Source: an uncultured Prevotellaceae bacterium (GTDB taxonomy: Bacteria > Bacteroidota > Bacteroidia > Bacteroidales > Muribaculaceae). Taken from it: a stretch of DNA of 6,388 nt. Within the stretch, counting starts at the first letter, position 1, and the number at the start of each line of letters is the position of its first letter. Positions 1 to 5,228 of this stretch are shown here, one piece after another. The notes under the pieces were generated by a model. That model searched no databases, had not been told where the DNA came from, and saw nothing but the letters and a program-made list of their open reading frames with translations. The stretch covers positions 1 through 6,388 of the forward strand of contig CALDIG010000311.1 of the NCBI GenBank assembly GCA_937904375.1, read 5' to 3'. A program made the position numbers and the translations under genes.

Positions 1-2
1 AA

Positions 3-569
3 TTTTACAAACCATATCTCAAACTCTTATATGACCATCCCGGCTTGACTGAGGGCGCTGAATTTTTAAACACCGTTGCAAATCGTGATGCTTTTGAGCA
101 ACTTTCACAGATGAATGGGAGGCCCGAATGGTTGGAGTCGCGTTTGGAAAGGTGCCGTAAAAGCGCTAACGGCTCTTTCGTGTTATTCGGGGATAGTTTG
201 ACATTGATTGAATATGACACTATCTATGAGAAACCGATTAAGGCGGCAGTTATCATCGACAAATATGTGATGAGCTCTGGCGAGCAAATGGTGCTTGAGA
301 TTCAAGCCACAAGTGATAGGACAACCATCTATGGACGTGATAATACAATGGGTTGCCTTGATTTTTCTAATGTGCGCCCTGCAGCAGAACTTCCAAATGG
401 AAAAGGAACACTTGCAATCCCAACCACACGTTCATGTCGCCTACCAAATAATGGCATTGATGAAACAGGAATTCAACCTGATGTGCGCATCACGCTTCCA
501 TTGCCTGAGTCATTGTCGGATAATCTTGACGATTGGGTTATTTGGGTAGCAGCAGATTTGGAAAAATAA
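3..569 (+). CDS. S41 family peptidase, C-terminal part (gene cut by window start)
   Basis: The frame is open from the first bases of the window (reading FYKPYLKLLYDHPGLTEGAE) to the TAA at 567-569. This gives 188 visible residues of a longer protein; the TTG at 45 is simply an internal Leu codon, not a start. The visible part fits the end of an S41 (tail-specific protease-like) catalytic domain. A hydrophobic strand (AAVIID) leads to MSSGEQ, where the first Ser (codon 273-275) sits three residues before Glu, as the nucleophile does in the S-A-S-E motif of CtpA-type enzymes. Then come GRDNTMGCLDFSNV and the family-typical ending GIDETGIQPDVRI. The Lys usually found about 25 residues after the Ser in CtpA-type enzymes is not visible (Met is there), so it may belong to a Bacteroidetes S41 branch that lacks that Lys. 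The substrate is unknown. Such proteins are usually exported, but the N-terminus is outside the window. The gene is followed by a clear terminator. Confidence 0.8.
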   Translation, partial: FYKPYLKLLYDHPGLTEGAEFLNTVANRDAFEQLSQMNGRPEWLESRLERCRKSANGSFVLFGDSLTLIEYDTIYEKPIKAAVIIDKYVMSSGEQMVLEIQATSDRTTIYGRDNTMGCLDFSNVRPAAELPNGKGTLAIPTTRSCRLPNNGIDETGIQPDVRITLPLPESLSDNLDDWVIWVAADLEK

Positions 570-595
570 CTCACTTAATTTGTTAATGTTACATG

Positions 596-626
596 GCTCA
601 CCGAACAATCATCGGTGGGCTTTTTT
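596..626 (+). terminator. Rho-independent terminator of the S41 peptidase gene
   Basis: A 9-bp stem (GCTCACCGA at 596-604 with TCGGTGGGC at 612-620, one G-T pair) encloses a 7-nt loop and is followed at once by six T residues (621-626). It starts 26 bp after the stop codon of the protease gene. Confidence 0.9.
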
Positions 627-633
627 CTTGTCT

Positions 634-664
634 TTTGCACCACCGCTCAATCAATGTAGTTTTG
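634..664 (+). promoter_or_regulatory. Bacteroidetes-type sigma-ABfr promoter
   Basis: TTTG at 634-637 and TAGTTTTG at 657-664 match the -33 (TTTG) and -7 (TAnnTTTG) elements of the Bacteroidetes housekeeping promoter exactly, with a 19-bp spacer. Transcription would start around 670 and run through a hairpin leader into the short reading frame at 762. The promoter lies just after the terminator of the preceding gene, so it opens a new transcription unit. The only coding sequence now downstream on this strand is a truncated remnant. Confidence 0.7.
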
Positions 665-698
665 CATCGAGAAATCGCAAAATCAGTGCAAGTTGAGT

Positions 699-725
699 GA
701 AAAGCCAAGTTTACTTGAGCTTTTC
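699..725 (+). other. Stable hairpin in the 5' leader downstream of the 634-664 promoter
   Basis: GAAAAGC (699-705) pairs with GCTTTTC (719-725), and the stem continues with CAAG (706-709) against CTTG (714-717) around a TTTA tetraloop, leaving one bulged A at 718. The total is 11 bp. No T-tract follows, so it is not a classical terminator. The leader text around it, including the CGCAGCCTGATTTATCC stretch after the stem, resembles leader sequences I remember in front of many Bacteroidales genes. That family resemblance is from memory and unverified. Confidence 0.5.
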
Positions 726-761
726 CAAAACGCAGCCTGATTTATCCAAAACTACATTCTT

Positions 762-860
762 ATGATTGACACCAACCAACTATCAGCACTCGTTTCCGCT
801 TTTCGGGTAGAGACCGAAAAGGAAAGTATCTGGCAGTGTTTCATCATATATAAAACGTGA
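762..860 (+). pseudogene. Truncated phage-structural-like N-terminus (32 codons)
   Basis: An ATG at 762 opens a 32-residue frame ending in TGA at 858-860. Its first 23 residues (MIDTNQLSALV, then SAFRVETEKESI) resemble the conserved start of Bacteroidales phage or prophage tail/structural proteins, in which a similar lead-in is followed by a much longer protein. From about position 831 (WQCFIIYKT) the resemblance stops and the frame ends, immediately before the convergent regulator gene. The simplest reading is a gene whose 3' part was lost by deletion or recombination while its promoter and leader survived. A perfect 8-bp inverted repeat (CTTTTCGG at 799-806, CCGAAAAG at 814-821) lies inside the coding part. 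A genuine 32-aa peptide gene cannot be excluded. The phage origin is recalled from family appearance, not searched. Confidence 0.4.
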
Positions 861-863
861 CTA

Positions 864-1619
864 TCAGATAAGCCCTGAGTTGGTGGCGAGTGTGAGGGCT
901 TCGGTGATGGAGCGGGTGCCAAGTCGCTCAAACATCAGGCGTTTATAGGTCTTGACCGTGTCGATTGAGCGGCACATCTTGTCGGCGATTTGAGCCACAG
1001 TGTAGCCTTGTGCCGAGAGGACGAGCACCTGTTTCTCCTGTGGGCGGAGCGTCACCGCCTCTTTCGAAATCCACCGATGACTCTCAAGTTTGTATTCCCA
1101 ATATTTGGCATCGCCCTTTTTATGGAATTCAATGTGGCCGGGATCGCTGTGGGGCGAGAGTGAAACGACACACATGGCCAGCCATGCCCTGCCATCGTCG
1201 GCAAGTGCAAACGGTGTGATTTTATGATTCACCAAGAATGTGGTGTCGCCATCACTGATGTGGAAATCATAGCTCATGAAGCAGCCTTTACGCTCATCAT
1301 GTGGAGTGCCGTTGAATTTCTGAAATCCGGCCTCGTTAATTTCGAGTAGCATAGCCTGCTCTTCGGCTGGCACATGCTTGATGTAAAAGTCATACCCCAT
1401 CTGCCGCATCTCCTCTGCCGTATGACCGCACAGAAACAGCGGATTGCTTGCCACATGCAGGAACTCCCGCTTGAAGTAGTCGATGACATAGATACTTTGA
1501 TAGGTAGCGTTGGCCATCGCGTCAACGGCACGCTTGAGCAGTTCAAGATGGGAATACCGCTCATCTTGAATGTCGTTTACCGTATTTAATGTCCCGAAGA
1601 AATCTTCAACCTTTGCCAT
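864..1619 (-). CDS. LuxR-type response regulator with PAS-like sensor domain
   Basis: The protein is 251 residues if translation starts at ATG 1617-1619 (MAKVEDFF). The frame extends up to an ATG at 1679, but a -7-like promoter box lies between the two, so I prefer the downstream start. The C-terminal 63 residues form a GerE/LuxR helix-turn-helix: LRPQEKQVLVLSAQGYTVAQ, then IADKMCRSIDTVKTYKRLM, then FERLGTRS. They carry the usual E-VL, G, IA, TVK and LG positions. The N-terminal part (about residues 15-170), with YVIDYFKREFLHVASNP and GHTAEEM, has the look of a PAS-like sensing fold. No receiver domain and no membrane segment are visible, so this is probably a one-component cytoplasmic regulator. 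It is divergent from an outer-membrane receptor gene and shares a 187-bp intergenic region containing two similar inverted repeats, so regulation of that gene, and perhaps of itself, is the likely role. The ligand is unknown. Confidence 0.88.
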   Translation of the reverse strand: MAKVEDFFGTLNTVNDIQDERYSHLELLKRAVDAMANATYQSIYVIDYFKREFLHVASNPLFLCGHTAEEMRQMGYDFYIKHVPAEEQAMLLEINEAGFQKFNGTPHDERKGCFMSYDFHISDGDTTFLVNHKITPFALADDGRAWLAMCVVSLSPHSDPGHIEFHKKGDAKYWEYKLESHRWISKEAVTLRPQEKQVLVLSAQGYTVAQIADKMCRSIDTVKTYKRLMFERLGTRSITEALTLATNSGLI

Positions 1620-1639
1620 AATGGTATGATTTGCGGTTG

Positions 1640-1647
1640 CAAAGTTA
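1640..1647 (-). promoter_or_regulatory. Probable -7 box of the LuxR-type regulator gene
   Basis: On the minus strand this reads TAACTTTG, a full match to TAnnTTTG. It is placed so that transcription would start near 1634, about 15 nt before ATG 1619. No TTTG lies at the expected -33 distance (about 1667-1671), so the promoter is weak or relies on another factor. The inverted repeat at 1674-1695 sits just upstream of it. Confidence 0.45.
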
Positions 1648-1673
1648 ATGCAAATATCGGAATTGTTAATGTT

Positions 1674-1695
1674 TTTCACACCCTAAAGTGTGAAA
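1674..1695. promoter_or_regulatory. Inverted-repeat operator-like site 1
   Basis: TTTCACAC (1674-1681) and GTGTGAAA (1688-1695) are perfect 8-bp arms separated by CCTAAA. The site lies in the divergent intergenic region just upstream of the regulator's own promoter. No T-tract follows on either strand, which argues against a terminator. I infer a binding site for a dimeric regulator, most simply the LuxR-type protein encoded next to it. Confidence 0.5.
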
Positions 1696-1723
1696 GTTGG
1701 CTGTTTTTCAATATTGCCGCAAC

Positions 1724-1743
1724 TTTTCACCCTTTAGTGTACG
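1724..1743. promoter_or_regulatory. Operator-like site 2, degenerate copy of site 1
   Basis: TTTTCACCCTTTAGTGTACG matches site 1 at 14 of 20 aligned positions, sharing the core CACCCT-(2)-AGTGT in the same orientation with a 49-bp offset. It covers the zone where a -33 element for the receptor promoter (-7 box at 1765-1772) would be expected, and a good TTTG is missing there. This arrangement fits an activator site that compensates for a poor -33 box. The role is inferred. Confidence 0.4.
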
Positions 1744-1764
1744 TCTAATGCGTGAACATGACAA

Positions 1765-1772
1765 TAATTTTG
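1765..1772 (+). promoter_or_regulatory. -7 box of the outer-membrane receptor gene
   Basis: TAATTTTG matches TAnnTTTG exactly and would place the transcription start near 1778, about 29 nt before the ATG at 1807. The leader is A-rich (ACAAAAAACATAATAAAAC) with no Shine-Dalgarno sequence, as usual in Bacteroidetes. No TTTG is found 19-21 bp upstream, suggesting activator dependence. Confidence 0.55.
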
Positions 1773-1806
1773 CTCTCACAAAAAACATAATAAAACAGAT
1801 ACAACA

Positions 1807-4119
1807 ATGAAACGAATTCAATTCATCATTCTCTCGCTGGCAGTGGCTATAACTGCGACTGCTGCAACATTCACCGGAAAGGTCGTTGACGAACTGAACC
1901 AACCGTTCGCCTTTGCCAACGTGGTGCTTCTCAACCCTGCCGACAGTGCGTTTGTGGCAGGCACGATGACCGATGATGCCGGTGCGTTTTCGCTCTCGGC
2001 ACAGCAATCAAGCGCCATTGTCAAAATCTCATATATCGGTTATGAGACAACGTATGTCAATGCCACTGCCGGAGACCTGGGTGCTATTCAGCTCCTGCCC
2101 GAGGCCACTATGCTCGGCGAAGTGGTGGTGAAGGGCGCGCGTCCCACCTATAAACTCACCACCGAGGGCATCAAGACCGATGTGGATGGCACGCTGCTGA
2201 GCAAAGTGGGCACAGCGACCGAGGTGCTTGGCAACCTGCCGGGCGTGCAGAAGAAAGGCACAAGCGTTGAGGTGTTCGGTAAAGGTACGCCGCTCATCTA
2301 TATCAACGGCCGACAGATGCGCAACGATAGTGAACTGGCGCAACTCAGCAGCGACAACATTCAAAGTGTGGAACTCATCACCAACCCTGGAGCCAAATAT
2401 AAAGCCGATGTGGAGAGCGTTATCCTCATCAAGACCAAGCGTCCGCAGGGAGAGGGTTTCTCGTTCGACACCCAGGCGAGTTTATGGGCAAGCAAGTACC
2501 CTGACCTCGCGTTGGGCCTGAACTGGAATTACCGCCACAAGGGGCTGGACGTGTTCGGCAGCGTGTGGTATAACGATGACCGCATGAAGAGCGATGAGAA
2601 TGTCACCTTTGACGTTAAAGCCGACAAGCAGTGGCACCACGAAGGATCTTCCCACAGCAGCCGCCATGCCAACTCGCTCTACTCGTCGTGGGGAGTCAAC
2701 TACATCTTCAACGACCGCCACGCCATCGGTGCACGCTACGAGACCAAGGCACATTTCTTCAACCGTACTACGGGTTGGGTTGTCGCAGACGTGACTGCCG
2801 ACGGCGCTTTCTACGACCATCTCGACAATGACCTGCTCATAAAGAAGACATCCAACATGCCGCATACGCTCAACGTCTATTACAATGGCCGCGTGGGCAA
2901 GACGTCGATTGACTTCAACACTGACTATGTGTTCTTTAAAGAGCGCACAAACTCCTTCAACAACGAGGTGAGCCAAGAGCAGCAAAGCCGCACGGTAACA
3001 AGCCAAAGCGTACAGCGCAACCAACTGTGGGCATCCAAACTCGTGCTGTCGTGGCAACTGTGGGGCGGCAATCTGCAGGTGGGAGGCGAGTATGACCACA
3101 CGCGCCGCAACGATGACTATGTCAACCCCGAGAACATTGTGCCCACCACCTTCACCGAGCAGCGTGAACGCAATTACATCCTGTTCACCGAGTACAACCA
3201 TCCGCTGCCATTTGGCCAACTGCGTCTGGGCCTACGCAACGAGAACGTCAACTCCGATTACTACGACAACGGCAAGCGAATCGCCGAGCAGAGCCGCACC
3301 TATCACCATTTCTTCCCAAGCGTTGGACTGACGGCACGAGCCGGTAAGGTGCAACTCATGCTCAATTATGGAATGAAGATTATGCGCCCTTACTACTTTA
3401 TGCTCTCGGGCAACACCACATACGTCAACCGCTTCACATGGAACCGTGGCAACCCCTTGCTACGTCCATCGGTGGTCAACTCACTGTCGGTGATGGCTAT
3501 GTGGCGATGGATGAGCGTCATGCTCGACTACAAGCGCACCAAAGACGTGATTGTCAACACGGGCGAGGCCGCCCCCGGCAGCGAGGAAACAACGATTATC
3601 ACCCGTGCCAACGTTGACCATGCCGACGCTTTCCGTGCCATGGTATCGCTCAACCCGCAATTTGGAATTTATCAACCACGCCTCACTATGGGCTTGCTTA
3701 AGGATTGGGTGAAGATTCCGTCGCCCGCAGGCTTCATCAGCCCCAAGCGCCCCATTTTTCTTGTGCAGTGGAACAACAATTTCCAAATCCTGCCCACGCT
3801 CACAGCTCAGGCCAACCTCGCTTTCACTTCGTGTGGCGACAAGGAGAATGTGAACATCAACAAGGCAACCTGGCAACTCTATCTGAGCGTGACCAAGACG
3901 TTTCTCAACGACCGCCTCTCGGTGCAGGTGTCGGGCCACAACCTGCTTGGCGCCTACGAGGACTTGAACATAAACTACGGCCTGCGCTCGATGCGATACA
4001 TCACAAAAACCGACTCGCGGCAACTCGAAGTCACCGTGCGCTATAAGATCAATGCCACTCAAAGCAAATACAAGGGGACCGGCGCCGGACAGGAAGAGCG
4101 CTCGCGTCTCGGAAACTAA
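1807..4119 (+). CDS. TonB-dependent receptor-like outer-membrane beta-barrel protein (PF14905-type)
   Basis: The protein has 770 residues, a usual length for this family. Residues 1-20 form a signal peptide (MKRIQ, hydrophobic run, ATATAA). Residues 22 to about 105 form a CarboxypepD_reg-like beta-sandwich (TGKVVDELNQPFAFANVVLL, ISYIGYE). Residues about 118-212 are the plug (TEVLGNLPGVQKK, IYINGRQ, VELITNPGAKYKA, VILIKTKR). The remainder, from about residue 215, is a barrel rich in alternating aromatic and polar strands, ending in LEVTVRYKI and then YKGTGAGQEE, an ending I associate with the outer-membrane beta-barrel family PF14905. No SusD-like lipoprotein gene follows, unlike polysaccharide-uptake pairs. 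The substrate cannot be read from the sequence. The gene is divergent from a LuxR-type regulator and has its own terminator, so it is probably monocistronic. Long minus-strand open frames inside it (2482-3219, 3481-4239) are by-products of its codon usage. Confidence 0.93.
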   Translation: MKRIQFIILSLAVAITATAATFTGKVVDELNQPFAFANVVLLNPADSAFVAGTMTDDAGAFSLSAQQSSAIVKISYIGYETTYVNATAGDLGAIQLLPEATMLGEVVVKGARPTYKLTTEGIKTDVDGTLLSKVGTATEVLGNLPGVQKKGTSVEVFGKGTPLIYINGRQMRNDSELAQLSSDNIQSVELITNPGAKYKADVESVILIKTKRPQGEGFSFDTQASLWASKYPDLALGLNWNYRHKGLDVFGSVWYNDDRMKSDENVTFDVKADKQWHHEGSSHSSRHANSLYSSWGVNYIFNDRHAIGARYETKAHFFNRTTGWVVADVTADGAFYDHLDNDLLIKKTSNMPHTLNVYYNGRVGKTSIDFNTDYVFFKERTNSFNNEVSQEQQSRTVTSQSVQRNQLWASKLVLSWQLWGGNLQVGGEYDHTRRNDDYVNPENIVPTTFTEQRERNYILFTEYNHPLPFGQLRLGLRNENVNSDYYDNGKRIAEQSRTYHHFFPSVGLTARAGKVQLMLNYGMKIMRPYYFMLSGNTTYVNRFTWNRGNPLLRPSVVNSLSVMAMWRWMSVMLDYKRTKDVIVNTGEAAPGSEETTIITRANVDHADAFRAMVSLNPQFGIYQPRLTMGLLKDWVKIPSPAGFISPKRPIFLVQWNNNFQILPTLTAQANLAFTSCGDKENVNINKATWQLYLSVTKTFLNDRLSVQVSGHNLLGAYEDLNINYGLRSMRYITKTDSRQLEVTVRYKINATQSKYKGTGAGQEERSRLGN

Positions 4120-4151
4120 CCTCCATACTTGCTTCATCAAATGTTTTGACG

Positions 4152-4180
4152 ACGCATCTCTTTCGGGAGGTGCGTTTTTT
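4152..4180 (+). terminator. Rho-independent terminator of the receptor gene
   Basis: ACGCATCTC (4152-4160) pairs with GAGGTGCGT (4167-4175), 9 bp with one T-G pair and a TTTCGG loop, and is followed by a T run through 4180. It lies 32 bp after the TAA of the receptor gene. Confidence 0.9.
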
Positions 4181-4187
4181 CGTGTCT

Positions 4188-4219
4188 TTTGAAATTGGGG
4201 TGATTGATTCCGAACTTTG
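4188..4219 (+). promoter_or_regulatory. Possible promoter before the phage-like fragments
   Basis: TTTG at 4188-4191 and GAACTTTG at 4212-4219 are separated by 20 bp. The -7 element differs from TAnnTTTG only at its first base (G instead of T). Transcription would start near 4225, just before the 7-bp tandem repeat and the ATG at 4266. Confidence 0.4.
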
Positions 4220-4227
4220 CGACAAAA

Positions 4228-4259
4228 ATCACTCATCACTCACCACTAATCACTCATCA
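4228..4259 (+). repeat. 7-bp tandem repeat (ATCACTC), about 4.6 copies
   Basis: Units run ATCACTC, ATCACTC, ACCACTA, ATCACTC, ATCA without interruption. The repeat lies between the putative promoter and the ATG at 4266, so it would be in the 5' leader. Similar TCACTAA/TCACTCA runs are common between genes in Bacteroidales as I remember them. Copy number could vary between strains. Confidence 0.75.
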
Positions 4260-4265
4260 AATTCT

Positions 4266-4505
4266 ATGGAATTTCTTGTCGAAACACTCAAAAACGCCTC
4301 ACTGCACATTAATGCAGTGTGGCTCGCAATCGCCTACATCGACGTCATTCTGGCAATGGCCGTCGATTTCATCGCCAAGCTTGCGGATAAACACTATCGG
4401 CAGTCTTCGCAACGCCGATGTGAGCCGCACGTTCACTGCTCCCGCAGTGCTGGCGCAGTCACAGGCCCCAATGGTCATTGCTCAGGAAAACAATGCCCTG
4501 AGTGA
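4266..4505 (+). pseudogene. Holin-like membrane-protein fragment (N-terminal part, then out of frame)
   Basis: The ATG at 4266 opens MEFLVETLKNASLHINAVWL, continuing with a hydrophobic stretch (about residues 17-37, AIAYIDVILAMAVDFIA). The stretch is one membrane segment ending in Asp, reminiscent of the start of Bacteroidales phage holins. After about residue 37 (position 4376) the frame continues only as low-complexity, Arg/His/Cys-rich sequence (RQSSQRRCEPHVHCSRSAGA) to TGA 4503-4505, which looks non-native. At that point the neighbouring +1 frame becomes protein-like. I read this as the first third of a holin-like gene joined to a different coding fragment by deletion. The family assignment rests on general appearance. 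A functional 79-residue membrane peptide is the alternative. Confidence 0.4.
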
Positions 4506-4647
4506 GACGATTGCCCGCTTGAACGAAAGGCTCAACGAGCCGTTTGTCACCGTAAACACCGTTACCGGCGATCTCGGCATCAAGCAAGCCCAAGATGATT
4601 ACCAATGGCTGATGAATAACAAAAGTCCAAAATCCAAGAGAGAATAA
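4378..4647 (+). pseudogene. Tail tape-measure-like C-terminal fragment
   Basis: In the frame ending at TAA 4645-4647 the sequence becomes protein-like from about 4400: NADVSRTFTAPAVLAQSQAP, a coiled stretch ETIARLNERLNEPFVTVNTV, then TGDLGIKQAQDDYQWL and a basic tail NNKSPKSKRE. This looks like the end of a Bacteroidales prophage tail tape-measure protein (a short helix with RLN repeats, a VTVNTVTGD strand and a basic tail). Upstream, the same frame, which opens at a TTG at 4204, encodes only translated tandem repeat and shadow sequence of the holin-like fragment. No convincing start codon belongs to it. The fragment therefore looks like a decayed 3' end, not a complete gene. The exact left boundary is uncertain. 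An annotator might instead call one 147-residue hypothetical protein starting at 4204. Confidence 0.4.
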
Positions 4648-4659
4648 AAATTGCAACAA

Positions 4660-4676
4660 AACTTAATTTTTAAGTT
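4660..4676. promoter_or_regulatory. Inverted repeat upstream of the toxin-antitoxin promoter
   Basis: AACTTAA (4660-4666) and TTAAGTT (4670-4676) are perfect 7-bp arms around TTT. The site ends six bases before the -33 element at 4683. The same AACTT/AAGTT half-sites recur at 4724-4735 on the other side of the promoter, so a binding site for the antitoxin repressor is plausible. Confidence 0.45.
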
Positions 4677-4682
4677 AATTTA

Positions 4683-4714
4683 TTTGGTGCATTGAATTCT
4701 TTGACTTACCTTTG
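4683..4714 (+). promoter_or_regulatory. Bacteroidetes-type promoter of the toxin-antitoxin operon
   Basis: TTTG at 4683-4686 and TACCTTTG at 4707-4714 match both consensus elements exactly, with a 20-bp spacer. Transcription would start near 4720, about 20 nt before the ATG at 4740. Confidence 0.75.
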
Positions 4715-4722
4715 CGGCAAGA

Positions 4723-4736
4723 TAACTTAAAAGTTA
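4723..4736. promoter_or_regulatory. Inverted repeat between transcription start and toxin start codon
   Basis: TAACTT (4723-4728) and AAGTTA (4731-4736) are perfect 6-bp arms around AA. The site lies just after the -7 box and ends four bases before the ATG. Its half-sites match those at 4660-4676, though with a shorter spacer, and protein binding here would block transcription. Confidence 0.45.
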
Positions 4737-4739
4737 AGA

Positions 4740-5228
4740 ATGAAACAACGTTATTACATAGATTTGGTTGAAGAATATTCCAATGTGAATTTCTACAGCA
4801 TCCATTTGGAATAGGAAGAACTCTCTGAATTAGAGCGTTTCTTTGAGAAATTCCCAACTGGTAGTGAATATGACGAGGATATCGATGTCATCATATCTTG
4901 GCTCGACAACATTGCCGAGCGAGGTGCATTGGAACGCTATTTTCGTCCCGAAGGACGTTATGGCGATGGTGTTGGTGTGATACCGATTGACATCGGCAAC
5001 AAAGTGAGATTGTATTGTTTGCGATTGTCTGATAAAATTTTGGTGTTCGGCAATGGTGGAGTGAAAGATGCTCCCACTTGGGAGGAGAGCGAACAACTTG
5101 CGCCATACGTCAAACTACTGATTGACACTAGTCGCTTTATTTCATCAAGAATTAAAGACGGCACAATAGTTTTGGTTGATAAAGAAATTGTTGGAAACTT
5201 AAACTTTAGCAGAGATGAAACGGAGTAA
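4740..5228 (+). pseudogene. RelE/HigB-like type II toxin gene interrupted by an in-frame TAG
   Basis: From ATG 4740 the frame reads MKQRYYIDLVEEYSNVNFYS, then IHLE and a TAG at 4812-4814. It continues without any shift as EELSELERFFEKFP and on to TAA 5226-5228. Without the stop it would encode about 162 residues, the length I expect for this Bacteroidales toxin-like family. The sequence after the stop keeps family features: ERGALERYFRPEGR, a RelE/HigB-like core VRLYCLRLSDKILVFGNGGV followed by KDAP, and a helical C-terminus. One base change (for example GAG or CAG to TAG) explains the break. Between the TAG and codon 64 no ATG occurs in frame; only a TTG at 4929 could restart, giving a 99-residue product lacking the N-terminal part. 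The last 14 bp overlap the antitoxin start. The family is recognised from memory, and RNase-type activity on ribosome-bound mRNA is inferred from RelE/HigB relatives. Confidence 0.7.

Noticed and set aside
799..821. Perfect 8-bp inverted repeat (CTTTTCGG / CCGAAAAG) as a terminator for the regulator gene
   Set aside because: No T-tract follows on the minus strand or the plus strand, and the bases also encode the family-like AFRVETEK stretch, so the palindrome may be coincidental.
1674..1695. Inverted repeat as a transcription terminator
   Set aside because: It lies between divergent promoters, upstream of both genes, and has no T run on either side; an operator is the better reading.
2482..3219. 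A 245-codon open frame on the minus strand inside the receptor gene
   Set aside because: It lies wholly within the well-supported receptor coding sequence; its translation is Val/Ala-rich without a recognisable domain, as expected from reading the codons of the real gene backwards.
3481..4239. A 252-codon minus-strand frame overlapping the receptor 3' end and its terminator
   Set aside because: It runs across the receptor's terminator and C-terminal coding sequence, has no family features, and is best explained as an antisense shadow.
4812..4814. TAG read as Gln by a recoded (crAss-like phage style) code
   Set aside because: No other real gene in the window contains an internal TAG. The surrounding genes are ordinary chromosomal ones using TAA or TGA, so a simple nonsense mutation is the more economical explanation.
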